Made by a program: the position numbers and the translations under genes. Positions 33,868 to 42,214 of a stretch of DNA of 64,000 bases are shown piece by piece. The DNA lies in the NCBI RefSeq assembly GCF_000430885.1, contig NZ_KE387266.1, positions 6,797 through 70,796 on the forward strand, written 5' to 3'. The DNA is from Desulfotruncus alcoholivorax DSM 16058. Its GTDB lineage: Bacteria; Bacillota; Desulfotomaculia; Desulfotomaculales; Desulfallaceae. The notes under the pieces are model-generated. The model made no database searches, was not told the origin of the DNA, and saw only the letters and a list, made by a program, of their open reading frames with translations. Within the stretch, counting starts at the first letter, position 1. Every line of letters starts with the position of its first letter.

Positions 33868-34185
33868 ATGGCTTTTATCGAAATAGGTGGAAAGCAAATC
33901 GAGCTTGATGAAGACGGTTTCGTGGTTAACCCGGATGAGTGGACTGATGAAGTCGCTATTATGTTCGCTGAAGGCGAAGGTATCAAGGAACTTACTGAAG
34001 ACCACTGGAAAGTAATCCGTTACCTGCGCGATTACTACAAGCAATTCCAGGTTGCTCCGATGGTAAGGAAAATGTGCAAACAAACCGGATACAGCTTGAA
34101 GCAGATTTACGAACTGTTTCCGTCCGGCCCAGCCAAGGGCGCTTGCAAACTAGCTGGCTTACCCAAGCCGACTGGTTGCGTATAA
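33868..34185 (+). CDS. dsrC: DsrC, sulfur carrier of dissimilatory sulfite reduction
   Basis: 105 aa from ATG at 33868, with GGAGGTGAG six bases upstream. A TusE/DsrC family protein with both functional C-terminal cysteines, Cys93 and the penultimate Cys104, ten residues apart (GACKLAGLPKPTGCV). The two-cysteine form carries the trisulfide product of DsrAB, so this is the respiratory DsrC and not TusE. Residues KELTEDHWKVIRYLRDYYKQFQVAPMVRKMCKQTG are diagnostic. dsrAB are not in the window, so dsrC is a separate unit with its own promoter and terminator. Confidence 0.95.
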   Translation: MAFIEIGGKQIELDEDGFVVNPDEWTDEVAIMFAEGEGIKELTEDHWKVIRYLRDYYKQFQVAPMVRKMCKQTGYSLKQIYELFPSGPAKGACKLAGLPKPTGCV

Positions 34186-34199
34186 TAAAGACCAACCGA

Positions 34200-34232
34200 C
34201 CCACCCGGTAATAAAGGGTGGGATTTTTTATT
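34200..34232 (+). terminator. Intrinsic terminator of dsrC
   Basis: CCCACCC (34200-34206) and GGGTGGG (34216-34222), followed by ATTTTTTATT. Confidence 0.88.
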
Positions 34233-34300
34233 GACAAAAAACGGGATGGCAATTAAAATAGTAATGAACATTAGTTCAATACTTGACAGAAGGAGTTGTA

Positions 34301-34687
34301 TTGGTCGTGAAAATAGCTATTCCGTCCGAATATGGCCATGTTAACCAGCATTTTGGCATGAGTAAGGAATTTACTATTGTTGAGTTGGATGGAGATAAAA
34401 TCGTCTCACAGAAAATTGTTTCCTCAGAAAACCTTCAGCACAATCATTCCGGCCTTGCCGGCCTAATGAAAGATGAGGCTGTGGATGCTGTTATCGTAGG
34501 AGGCATTGGCGCGCACGCTTTACGGGCGCTTGAGGAAACCGGGTTAAAGGTGGTCAGCGGGGGCAGTGGTAAAATTGGAGATGTTGTGGCCAGATTCGCC
34601 CGCGGTGAGCTGACGGGCCGGCCGCAAGGCTGCAGCCATCACCATGGGGACCATCACCATCACGCAGGCGGTTGCCATCATAGTTAA
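34301..34687 (+). CDS. NifX/NifB-type (COG1433) small protein with His-rich tail
   Basis: 128 aa from TTG at 34301, with AGAAGGAG five bases upstream. A GTG at 34307 is an alternative. The dinitrogenase iron-molybdenum cofactor-like fold is seen from KIAIPSEYGHVNQHFGMSKEFTIVEL through VDAVIVGGIGAHALRALEETGLKVVSG. The tail HHHGDHHHHAGGCHH would bind metal ions. No nitrogenase genes are near. COG1433 proteins are frequent in sulfate reducers, where they are linked to metal (Mo/Fe-S) handling. Placement next to dsrC may be meaningful but is not proof of function. Confidence 0.85.
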   Translation: MVVKIAIPSEYGHVNQHFGMSKEFTIVELDGDKIVSQKIVSSENLQHNHSGLAGLMKDEAVDAVIVGGIGAHALRALEETGLKVVSGGSGKIGDVVARFARGELTGRPQGCSHHHGDHHHHAGGCHHS

Positions 34688-34893
34688 ATTCCATAGCCTG
34701 CCAGGATGCCAATTATAGTTAAAAATATGCCGCAACCTATTAACAGAGCAATTTTCTTCACCTTGGCATCCCAGTGTTGAGGCCTGAAGCCGGGCCACTT
34801 TCCAGTGCCGGCTACATGCAGCGTCAATAGTAGTATCCCGGTGGTCAAAATACCCAGTCCGGAGATCATAAACAAAAAACTTGTTAAGATCAT
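34684..34893 (-). CDS. Small two-helix membrane protein, unknown
   Basis: 69 aa. Helices span ~4-27 and ~46-67, with a short cytoplasmic-type basic loop (FRPQHWDAKVKK) between. GAGGG lies six bases before the ATG at 34893. It is convergent with the NifX-like gene and overlaps its last four bases. No family recognised. Confidence 0.65.
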   Translation of the reverse strand: MILTSFLFMISGLGILTTGILLLTLHVAGTGKWPGFRPQHWDAKVKKIALLIGCGIFLTIIGILAGYGI

Positions 34894-35006
34894 TGGATAG
34901 CCCTCGCTAGATGCAATTGATTACATTAATAATAACTTATTCCTCAAATTTGTAACAGTAATAAAAATCTGAGTAAGTGTTGGTTCCATTAGACGGGTTA
35001 ACAAAT

Positions 35007-35032
35007 AACACCCTTTAGGGGTGTTTTTTTTT
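35007..35032 (+). terminator. Orphan intrinsic terminator
   Basis: AACACCC and GGGTGTT flank a five-base loop, followed by seven or more T. No plus-strand gene precedes it directly. It lies just before the promoter of the Cys-cluster gene. Confidence 0.7.
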
Positions 35033-35071
35033 CCTCGCTTTATTATATAATGTATAAGGGACAAGTTCGAA

Positions 35072-35878
35072 TTGCGTCAGGCTTGTTTATATTGCAACAG
35101 ATCACCCAGTGATTGTAGAAAGGATGATGATAATAAAATGCTGCCGCTTATCAAGTTGCATCAAGCTGTAAGCCAGGCGGAGGAAAACGGCTTGTTTGAC
35201 CAGTTGGACAAAGTGTACGAACAGCTTCCTGAAACCGAATGTGACCGCTGCGCCACTTGCTGTACCGTGCCTCAGCCAGCCTATATTATTGAATACCTTA
35301 ATATGTTCCGCCATGTCAACAAAAATATGCCGGAAAAATGGCCGGATATATTGGCTGGTGCTGTTCGGTATTATTTTCTGGAGCTTGTAGATATTAACCA
35401 GCGGTGCCCGTTTCTTGACGAGAAAAATGAATGCGGGGTTTATGAAGTCAGGCCCTTTACCTGCCGTATATTCGGGCTTATGGGCAAGCCCAAAACAAAT
35501 GATCAGGCACTTCGTAATATGAGAAAACTGGCTGAGAATTACCGTACTGAACATGGTATTGAGCTGCCCCCGGAGATAGTGGAATATCAAATGCCGGTTT
35601 GTGACCGGGTAAAGGTGAAAAGCGGGCAAAATAAAAAGCCCGCCGAGTTGATTCATTTGCTTTCTGCTGATATCGGCCAGCTTGAAACTTTGTTTGTGCC
35701 TATGGATGTGGTTGAAAGCCAGTTTACATTTGTGCCTTACGTGAATCACCTTGTTCTGAGCGTGGTGAGCGAAGGTGCCAGAATCCGCCGCCCTAAAGTA
35801 ATGAAAGAGTTTCTGGAAAACGGAAAAAGTGACCTGCTGCAGGGATATATTGAAAAATATGCGAGGACATCATTTTGA
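35072..35878 (+). CDS. YkgJ-type cysteine-cluster protein
   Basis: 268 aa from TTG at 35072, with AAGGGA about ten bases before it and a TATAAT ending near 35050, or 246 aa from ATG at 35138. The cluster CDRCATCC...CPFLDEKNECGVYEVRPFTCR (from about residue 55) is the zinc/iron-chelating CxxCxxCC family (UPF0153/YkgJ). The remainder is helical with no known domain. Members are often annotated as Fe-S oxidoreductases; no reaction is proven. If the TTG is used, the N-terminus adds two more Cys (ACLYC). Confidence 0.8.
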   Translation: MRQACLYCNRSPSDCRKDDDNKMLPLIKLHQAVSQAEENGLFDQLDKVYEQLPETECDRCATCCTVPQPAYIIEYLNMFRHVNKNMPEKWPDILAGAVRYYFLELVDINQRCPFLDEKNECGVYEVRPFTCRIFGLMGKPKTNDQALRNMRKLAENYRTEHGIELPPEIVEYQMPVCDRVKVKSGQNKKPAELIHLLSADIGQLETLFVPMDVVESQFTFVPYVNHLVLSVVSEGARIRRPKVMKEFLENGKSDLLQGYIEKYARTSF

Positions 35879-35925
35879 TGTCCTCTTAAATCTTTATGGT
35901 ATGTACTGGCGAGGGCTTTTAAGGG

Positions 35926-35954
35926 TTGTCAATAATATGGATTCGTGCTATATT
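35926..35954 (+). promoter_or_regulatory. Possible distal promoter of sat
   Basis: TTGTCA (35926-35931), 17 bases, TATATT (35949-35954). Confidence 0.45.
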
Positions 35955-36013
35955 TTTAGTAACGTGCATGTGTATACAAAATAATAAGAATGACATATCT
36001 AGTAAGCCTTTCA

Positions 36014-36029
36014 TGTGCATAGATTCACA
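36014..36029. promoter_or_regulatory. CRP/FNR-like dyad before sat
   Basis: TGTGCATAGATTCACA, a perfect TGTG-N8-CACA. It ends ten bases before the -35 hexamer of the proximal promoter (centre near -53). Confidence 0.55.
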
Positions 36030-36039
36030 ATGGGTGCTA

Positions 36040-36068
36040 TTGTACTTTTCGCCACAAAAAATTATAAA
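36040..36068 (+). promoter_or_regulatory. Proximal sigma-70-type promoter of sat
   Basis: TTGTAC (36040-36045), 17 bases, TATAAA (36063-36068). Confidence 0.5.
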
Positions 36069-36342
36069 TTTTTTCCTCAATAAAAAAGAAGGAAGAAATA
36101 AGTTTGTGTCTAATTTCATTTAATAGGGTTTTAGCTAACAACATTTTATTGTAACAGCAATTTGAAAAACTGATTAGCAACCGGCCGACAAAAATAAAAA
36201 AAGCCGGATTCCTTAATTTAAACAGAGTAGATAATTTAATTAGGGAGAAAGTTTTCAGATTGGGAGATTGGGTTTTCATTAGGAACATTTTTGTTCCTTG
36301 GTTGCAAAATTAAATTAAAACAATTTAGGAGGGAAAACATTT

Positions 36343-37581
36343 ATGGCGTTACCCAAACCACACGGCCCGGAAGGGAAACTAATGCCCCTGCTGCTTTATG
36401 GCGAGGAAAGAGAAGCTGAAATTAAACGGGCGGAAGGTCTGCCCAAGGTGTACATGAGCTCCAGGGAAACATCCGACGTACTGATGCTTGGTATCGGCGC
36501 TTTCACACCTTTAAAAGGCTTTATGAAGAAAGATGATTACACCGGCTGCGTATTTGACCTTAAGATGACTGACGGTACTATGTGGCCGATGCCTGTCACC
36601 CTGTCCATCACTGGTGAAGAAAAAGATGCCATTGGCCTTAAAGAAGGTATGGAAGTTGCCCTTTATGACAGGGCTTCTGAAGAGCTTTATGCAACCATGC
36701 TGGTAGAAGAAATCTACACCTACGACAAAGAAGCCGAGTGCCGCGAAGTATTTAAAACTCTGGACGCCGAAGGACACCCCGGTGTGGCCAGCGTTATGAA
36801 ACAGGGTGAATTCAACCTGGGCGGCCCCATCAAGGTTTTGAACGAAGGTGTATATCCTCAAAAGTACCCCAAATATTACCTGTATCCTGCAGAAGCCAGG
36901 AAACTGTTTGAAGAAAAAGGCTGGTCCAATGTTGTTGCGTTCCAAACCAGGAACCCAATGCACCGCTCCCACGAATATCTCTGCAAGTTTGCACTGGAAA
37001 GCGGTCTGGTGGACGGCTGCTTCATCCACGCCATCGTTGGTGCCCTGAAGCCTGGCGATATTCCGGGGGAAACTCGTGTCAAGTGCTATGAAGTGCTGGT
37101 TGACAAGTACTTCCCGAAAGAGAACATTGCTCTGGGCGTATATCCTATGGAAATGCGTTACGGTGGCCCCCGTGAAGCCCTGCTGCACGCTGTATTCCGC
37201 CAAAACTGGGGCTGCAAATACCTCATTGTTGGCCGCGACCATGCCGGCGTAGGTGACTACTACGGACCGTTTGATGCTCAGAAAATTTTTGACACTTTGT
37301 GGGAAGGCGCCTTGGAACTGAAGCCCATGTTGATCGCCTGGACCTTCTATTGCTACAAGTGTCAGAGCATGGCCAGCCAGCGCACTTGCCCGCACGGTCC
37401 GGAAGATCGCTGCGTGGTTAGCGGCACCAAGTTCCGCCGCATGATGCAAGAAGGAGAAGAAATTCCCAAGGAGTTTGGTCGTCCCGAAGTTATGGAAATC
37501 CTGCGTGAATACTATAAGACTGCTGAAAAAGTCGAAATTAAAAAGGGTGCATACGAAGATATCCCTGGTCCCCAGAAGTAA
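36343..37581 (+). CDS. sat: Sulfate adenylyltransferase (ATP sulfurylase)
   Basis: 412 aa from ATG at 36343, with AGGAGGG eight bases upstream. The PUA-like N-terminal domain is followed by the catalytic nucleotidyltransferase domain. QTRNPMHRSH (201-210) carries the HxxH motif that stabilises the transition state, and GRDHAGVGDYYGPFDAQ (~296) is the second signature. A late Cys/His set (CYKCQ...CPHGPEDRC) resembles the zinc site of the bacterial-archaeal short Sat. There is no APS kinase domain, as expected for dissimilation. It activates sulfate to APS in the cytoplasm, the first step of sulfate respiration. First gene of the locus. Confidence 0.97.
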   Translation: MALPKPHGPEGKLMPLLLYGEEREAEIKRAEGLPKVYMSSRETSDVLMLGIGAFTPLKGFMKKDDYTGCVFDLKMTDGTMWPMPVTLSITGEEKDAIGLKEGMEVALYDRASEELYATMLVEEIYTYDKEAECREVFKTLDAEGHPGVASVMKQGEFNLGGPIKVLNEGVYPQKYPKYYLYPAEARKLFEEKGWSNVVAFQTRNPMHRSHEYLCKFALESGLVDGCFIHAIVGALKPGDIPGETRVKCYEVLVDKYFPKENIALGVYPMEMRYGGPREALLHAVFRQNWGCKYLIVGRDHAGVGDYYGPFDAQKIFDTLWEGALELKPMLIAWTFYCYKCQSMASQRTCPHGPEDRCVVSGTKFRRMMQEGEEIPKEFGRPEVMEILREYYKTAEKVEIKKGAYEDIPGPQK

Positions 37582-37597
37582 AAACAGCAATAAAAAC

Positions 37598-37632
37598 TGT
37601 GCCAGGTGGGCCCGGGCGGCACTCCTGGCACA
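37598..37632 (+). terminator. Hairpin after sat
   Basis: TGTGCCAGG (37598-37606) pairs with CCTGGCACA (37624-37632). No T-run follows, so it may be a weak terminator or a 3' stabiliser. Confidence 0.5.
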
Positions 37633-38150
37633 ACGCAAAATACTTGGTAATATGTGGTCGCAAACTGAATATAATTTTAAAGAATTAGGTTGCCCGAGCA
37701 CTGCTTAAAGGTAAAAAGTGTCTTAAAAAACACTAATTAATTATCTCATTAAAGAAGGATACCGGGCACCTGTGTCGAAAGTATAATTATTATTAAAACG
37801 AGTACGGCTTGTATTCGAGATTGTGATTAACAATGCAATCTAAGTTTTAGCTATGACACACAAGGTGTTTAATGGGCCTGAAGTGTCGGAGTTTTATTGA
37901 CACAACGGGTTGCTCCATAGCAATGCCGGATTGAAAACCAGTTTGGGGAGGTGGTTTGGAAAAAGGGTGTAGAAGTTACACCACAGCGAAATTTAACTGT
38001 ACTTTGTTTTGACAGGTGAAAAGGGCTAGGAGAGAAAAGGTTGAATATTTTTCTCTAGGTTAACATCCGACACGTGACATCAATTTCTACAATCAGCAAA
38101 GGCTGAACTGTAGAAACTTATTAACAAATAGGGAACGGGAGGTTGAATTA
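37633..38150. other. Long gap between sat and aprB
   Basis: About 520 bases without a gene. A hairpin AGTGTCTT...AACACT lies near 37718-37735, and GTGTC...GACAC (spacer 12) near 37880-37903. TATAAT at 37781 lacks a clear -35. A long leader ends in GGGAGG before aprB. Separate initiation of aprBA is likely. Confidence 0.45.
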
Positions 38151-38594
38151 ATGCCAACTTTTGTAATGACCGAGAAATGTGACGGCTGCAAGGGTAAAGA
38201 CAAAACTGCTTGCATGCATGCATGCCCCAATGATTTAATGGTGCTGGACAAAGAAAAAATGAAGGCTTACAACCGTGACCCCTGGCATTGCTGGGAGTGC
38301 CTTTGCTGTGCAAAAGCTTGCCCGCAGCAAGCCATGGACCTGCGTGGTTACGCTGACTTCGTGCCGATGGGCGCCAGTGTAACTCCTCTGAGAGGTTCTG
38401 ACAATATTATGTGGACCATCAAGTTCAGGGATGGTATGGTCAAGCGCTTCAAGTTCCCCATCAGGACAACTGAAGAAGGTACTGCGGTTCCTGGCGGCGA
38501 CTTTGCGGAAGGCGCCGGCGACCTGAACAGCCAAGCTCTGTTCACTGAGCCTGCATCCCTGCTGATGGACGAAGTGCCTACTATCAAGAAGTAA
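38151..38594 (+). CDS. aprB: Adenylylsulfate reductase beta subunit
   Basis: 147 aa from ATG at 38151, preceded by GGGAGG about nine bases upstream. Two [4Fe-4S] clusters are ligated by CDGCKGKDKTACMHAC and CWECLCCAKAC. The tail after ~65 (LRGYADFVPMGASVTPLRGSDNIMWTIKFRDGMVKRFKFPIRTT) is the AprB-specific extension that clamps AprA. It passes electrons to the FAD of AprA. Immediately upstream of aprA. Confidence 0.97.
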   Translation: MPTFVMTEKCDGCKGKDKTACMHACPNDLMVLDKEKMKAYNRDPWHCWECLCCAKACPQQAMDLRGYADFVPMGASVTPLRGSDNIMWTIKFRDGMVKRFKFPIRTTEEGTAVPGGDFAEGAGDLNSQALFTEPASLLMDEVPTIKK

Positions 38595-38644
38595 TTGCGA
38601 CCTAATTGTAAATTTAAAGAACTTTACGGAGGAGGTTTATATTA

Positions 38645-40525
38645 ATGCCAATGAATTTTGAAACTGTAGAAGTCACCACTGACCTTCTGATCGTGGGCGG
38701 CGGTATGGCAGCTTGCGGCGCGGCAGTGGAAGCATCTTACTGGGCAAAGAAACAAGGTTTGAAAGTAACTCTCGTGGACAAGGCTTCCATGGACCGCAGT
38801 GGTGCTGTGGCTATGGGTCTGTCTGCTATTAACCAATACCTCGGCGTAGGCAAAGGCAAAAACACTGTTGAGCAGTATGTTGAGTATGTTAAAAACGACC
38901 TGATGGGCATTGCCCGTGACGACCTCGTTTACAACATCGCCCGCCACGTTGACGGAACAGTTCACCTGTTTGAAAAATGGGGTCTGCCCATTTGGAAAAC
39001 TGAAGATGGCGAATACGTAAATGAAGGCCGCTGGCAGATCATGATCAATGGTGAATCCTACAAGGTCATCGTTGCTGAAGCTGCTAAGAACGCTCTTGGC
39101 ATGGACAACATTTACGAGCGCGTATTCGTGATCGAGCCTCTGCTTGATGGCGACAGGATTGCCGGCGCTGTTGGTTTCAGCGTTCGCGAAAATAAATTCT
39201 ATGTATTCAAGGCTAAAGCCGTTCTGGCTGCCATGGGCGGTGCCGTTGGCGTATTCAAGCCCCGCTCCACCGGTGAAGGTCTTGGCCGCTCCTGGTATCC
39301 TCCGTTCAGCACCGGTTCCAGTGCCTACTTCACCATCCGTGCCGGCGCTGAAATGACATGTCAGGAAGTCCGCTTCATCCCGGTTCGCTTTAAGGATGCA
39401 TACGGCCCGGTTGGCGCCTGGTTCCTGCTCTTCAAATCCAGAGCCACCAACGCATTCGGCGGCGAATACATGGTTGAGCGTAGAGACGAACTGCAAAACT
39501 GGGCTCCTTACGGCCTGGTCAAGCCGATTCCGGCCAACCTGCGTAACTACCTCGGCATGCTGGACGAAAGTGAAGGCAAAGGCCCTCTGTTCATGAGGAC
39601 TGAAGAAGCCATCGCCAAGCTCGCCGATGCATATAAAGATGATCCAAAGGCCTTCAAGAAGAAAATGAAGGAACTGGAAGCCGAAGCTTGGGAAGACTTC
39701 CTTGATATGACTATCTCCCAGGCCCTGCTGTGGGCTGCTACCAACACCCAGCCGGAAGAGAAATCCTCCGAAATCGCAGCTGCTGAACCTTACTTCATCG
39801 GTTCGCACTCCGGTGCATCCGGCGCATGGGTATCCGGTCCTGAAGACATCGCTCCTCCTGAGTACTTCTGGGGCTATGCCAACATGACCACCGTTAAGGG
39901 TCTGTTTGCCGCTGGTGATGCTTCCGGCGCTTCCAGCCACAAGTTCTCCTCCGGCTCCCACGCTGAAGGCCGTATTGCTGCCAAGGCTGCCATCAAGTTC
40001 ATCGTTGAGAACAACACTCAGCCCAACGTTGACATGGCCAAAGTGGAAGAGCTCAAAGCTGCCACTTACAAGCCTCTGGAACTGTACGAAGCCAATAAAG
40101 ACTTCACCACCGATCCCGAAGTCAACCCTGCTTACATTAAGCCTAAGATGTTCATGTTCCGCCTGCAGAAATTGATGGATGAGTATGTTGGCGGCGTGAC
40201 CGCGAACTTCTCCACCAACCAGGCTAAACTTAACAGGGCTATGGAACTGCTTGGCTTCATGAAGGAAGACGCTGAGAAACTGGCTGCGAAAGACCTGCAT
40301 GAACTCATGAGGTGCTGGGAAAACATTCACCGGATGTGGCAGGCCGAATCTCACGTTCGTGCTGTGATGTTCCGTGAAGAAACCAGGTGGCCCGGTTACT
40401 ACTTCCGCGCTGACCTTCCGAAGATGGATGAAGAAAACTGGCTGTGCTTTGTCAACCTCAAGTGGGATCCCGCCACTGGCCAGTGGGATGTATTCAAGAA
40501 GCCTGTAATTCGTCTGTTTGAATAG
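38645..40525 (+). CDS. aprA: Adenylylsulfate reductase alpha subunit
   Basis: 626 aa from ATG at 38645, with GGAGGAGG about ten bases upstream. The FAD-binding motif is LLIVGGGMAACGAAVEA (~13-29). Active-site segments include MDRSGAVAMGLSAINQYLG, RHVDGTVHLFEKWGLPIW and the GDASGASSHKFSSGSHAEGRIAAK end of the flavin domain (~423). Length and motifs are those of dissimilatory AprA. It reduces APS to sulfite and AMP. Codon use is strongly biased and GC-rich, as expected for a highly expressed gene. Confidence 0.97.
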   Translation: MPMNFETVEVTTDLLIVGGGMAACGAAVEASYWAKKQGLKVTLVDKASMDRSGAVAMGLSAINQYLGVGKGKNTVEQYVEYVKNDLMGIARDDLVYNIARHVDGTVHLFEKWGLPIWKTEDGEYVNEGRWQIMINGESYKVIVAEAAKNALGMDNIYERVFVIEPLLDGDRIAGAVGFSVRENKFYVFKAKAVLAAMGGAVGVFKPRSTGEGLGRSWYPPFSTGSSAYFTIRAGAEMTCQEVRFIPVRFKDAYGPVGAWFLLFKSRATNAFGGEYMVERRDELQNWAPYGLVKPIPANLRNYLGMLDESEGKGPLFMRTEEAIAKLADAYKDDPKAFKKKMKELEAEAWEDFLDMTISQALLWAATNTQPEEKSSEIAAAEPYFIGSHSGASGAWVSGPEDIAPPEYFWGYANMTTVKGLFAAGDASGASSHKFSSGSHAEGRIAAKAAIKFIVENNTQPNVDMAKVEELKAATYKPLELYEANKDFTTDPEVNPAYIKPKMFMFRLQKLMDEYVGGVTANFSTNQAKLNRAMELLGFMKEDAEKLAAKDLHELMRCWENIHRMWQAESHVRAVMFREETRWPGYYFRADLPKMDEENWLCFVNLKWDPATGQWDVFKKPVIRLFE

Positions 40526-40530
40526 TTAGC

Positions 40531-40715
40531 GGAAAGGGGACACACCTCGTCCCCAATTAAAAACAAATGATCTCTCCCCATGTCCCGGGCGAGATCAAGT
40601 AACTCTTCAAATGTGCCATCCACGGCGCAAAGAGGGCCCGTAGCCGATGGCCACGGGTCCTTTGCGCTGTGAAATAGTTGGGGACATTCCCCAGACGGTG
40701 TATCCCCTTCCCATT
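40531..40715. repeat. Two inverted GGGGACA repeat copies framing a ~110-base segment
   Basis: GGAAAGGGGACACACC and TCGTCCCCAATT stand at 40531-40558. A reversed copy, TTGGGGACATTCCCC...GTATCCCCTTCCC, stands at 40679-40713. The pair looks like a MITE-type arrangement between aprA and qmoA. The enclosed segment contains the large hairpin 40625-40667. Confidence 0.55.
40625..40667 (+). terminator. Large hairpin after aprA
   Basis: GCGCAAAG (40625-40632) pairs with CTTTGCGC (40660-40667), and inner CCCGT/ACGGG adds five pairs. No long T-run follows. It may end or stabilise the aprBA message. Confidence 0.55.
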
Positions 40716-40794
40716 TAAGGAGTTGCTAAACAGCCCTGGCTGAGTCGCGCTTGTAGGGACTGGGCAATTTTTTACCGAGGTAAATGCAATTTTG

Positions 40795-40829
40795 CCAGGC
40801 GTCCTTACAGGCCGCCTGGAGTTTTTTTT
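40795..40829 (+). terminator. Intrinsic terminator between aprA and qmoA
   Basis: CCAGGCG (40795-40801) and CGCCTGG (40813-40819), followed by AG and eight T. It is strong and on the coding strand. It separates aprBA from qmoAB-hdrCB unless antitermination occurs. Confidence 0.85.
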
Positions 40830-40960
40830 AATCCCGGCCTTCGGGTAGCCTAAAATATAAAGCTTTTGTCGGTTATTTGCTAAACTAACCGGCTAACTAG
40901 CAGTTAAAATAACTTGGGGCAGAATAATCTAAGACGGGAGAAATGGCGTGGTGATAAATT

Positions 40961-42214
40961 ATGGCAAATAAAAGTATATTAGTTGTCGGGGGAGGAATCA
41001 GCGGCCTTACCGCAGCTGTGGAAGCAGCTGAAGTAGGTAACGAGGTTTTCATTATAGAGAAAAACCCGTATCTGGGCGGCAGGGTTAGCCAGCTTAACCA
41101 GTACTTCCCCAAGCTTTGTCCACCCAACTGTGGACTTGAAATTAACTTCCAGCGTATTAGAAAAAACCCCAAAATAAACTTCTTTACCATGGCAGAAGTT
41201 GAGAGCATATCCGGCCAGGAAGGTAATTTTGAAGTTACCGTGAAAATTAATCCCCGTTATGTCAACGAAAAATGCACAGCCTGCGGCAAATGCGTTGAGG
41301 CCTGCCCGGCCGAAAGAGCCAACACTTTCAACTACGGAATGGATAAAACCAAAGCGGTTTACCTGCCCCACGAATTTGCGTTCCCCATGAAGTATGCTAT
41401 CGATGACCAAGCGTGTAAGGGCGCCGGGTGCGGTAAATGCGCTGAGGCCTGCGAGTATGGGGCTATTGAATTGGGCATGCAGGCTAAAACCATGAAGCTT
41501 AACGTGGGCTCCATAATATGGGCCACCGGCTGGACTCCGTATGATGCCGGCAAGCTCAGCTATTACGGTTTCGGCAGATACGACAATGTAATTACCAACG
41601 TAATGATGGAAAGGTTGGCCGCATACAACGGCCCGACCAAAGGCAAAATTGTGCGCCCGTCCGACGGTAAAGAAATTAAGAGTGTGGCATTTATTCAGTG
41701 CGCCGGCTCGCGTGATGAGAACCACCTTAAGGCTTGCTCCAACGTATGCTGCTTGGCCTCGCTGAAACACGCCACTTACATCAGGGAGCAGTACCCCGAT
41801 GCCGAAATCTGCATTTATTATATTGATATCAGGGCTCGTGGCAAGTATGAAGACTTTTTCACCAAGGTGCAGGAAGAAGCCAACATCACCCTGATTAAAG
41901 GTAAAGCCGGCGAAGTTAAACAAGATCCGGAAACTAATCAGTTAATTGTCATTGCAGAGGATCAAATTGAGCAGAAGGTAATTGAGAAGAAGTTTGACCT
42001 CGTTGTGCTGGCAACCGGAATGGCTCCCAATACTTCCATGGCGCAAATACCCTGCGAAGCCGCCTACGACGAAGATGGCTTTGTGGCTGCAGCGGCGCCT
42101 GGAATATATGCCACCGGTTGCACCAAGAGTCCGTTGGATGTTGCCTCAGCTGTAAGGGATGCTACCGCTACAGCGCTCAAGGCGATTCAATCTACGGTGA
42201 GGGGGCAACAATAA
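40961..42214 (+). CDS. qmoA: QmoA, HdrA-like flavoprotein of the Qmo complex
   Basis: 417 aa from ATG at 40961. The N-terminal FAD motif is ILVVGGGISGLTAAVEAAEVG, with HdrA-type NPYLGGRVSQLNQYFPKLCPPNCGLEIN. Ferredoxin-like Cys sets are CTACGKCVEACPAERAN and CKGAGCGKCAEACEYGAIELG. IQCAGSRDENHLKACSNVCCLASLKHA is the HdrA signature. It would bifurcate or relay electrons from the membrane or soluble pool towards AprBA. It shares two bases with qmoB (TAATG). The ~435-base gap before it holds a terminator, so it should have its own promoter. Confidence 0.94.
   Translation: MANKSILVVGGGISGLTAAVEAAEVGNEVFIIEKNPYLGGRVSQLNQYFPKLCPPNCGLEINFQRIRKNPKINFFTMAEVESISGQEGNFEVTVKINPRYVNEKCTACGKCVEACPAERANTFNYGMDKTKAVYLPHEFAFPMKYAIDDQACKGAGCGKCAEACEYGAIELGMQAKTMKLNVGSIIWATGWTPYDAGKLSYYGFGRYDNVITNVMMERLAAYNGPTKGKIVRPSDGKEIKSVAFIQCAGSRDENHLKACSNVCCLASLKHATYIREQYPDAEICIYYIDIRARGKYEDFFTKVQEEANITLIKGKAGEVKQDPETNQLIVIAEDQIEQKVIEKKFDLVVLATGMAPNTSMAQIPCEAAYDEDGFVAAAAPGIYATGCTKSPLDVASAVRDATATALKAIQSTVRGQQ

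Larger units (their letters stand above)
35879..36342. other. Regulatory region upstream of sat
   Basis: No gene. It contains two possible promoters (35926-35954 and 36040-36068), a CRP/FNR-like dyad (36014-36029), a hairpin CCGGC...GCCGG (36181-36206) and a small hairpin AGGAACA-TTTT-TGTTCCT about 50 bases before the start. The leader is long (about 270-380 bases) and AT-rich. Confidence 0.55.

Noticed and set aside
36511-37701. 396-codon open frame antisense to sat
   Set aside because: Same explanation as for aprA; Cys/Phe-rich nonsense composition and no start signal.
37700-37990. TGTG-N8-CACA dyad before aprB
   Set aside because: AGTGTC...AACACT and GTGTC...GACAC are present but with other spacings (10 and 12 bases), so they were not counted as sites.
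38642-40354. 570-codon open frame antisense to aprA
   Set aside because: It mirrors the coding sequence of aprA, has no ribosome site and no recognisable domain. Strong codon bias (few TTA/CTA/TCA codons in a highly expressed gene) keeps the opposite frame free of stops.
40979-41923. 314-codon open frame antisense to qmoA
   Set aside because: A by-product of the qmoA codon usage, with no ribosome site or domain.
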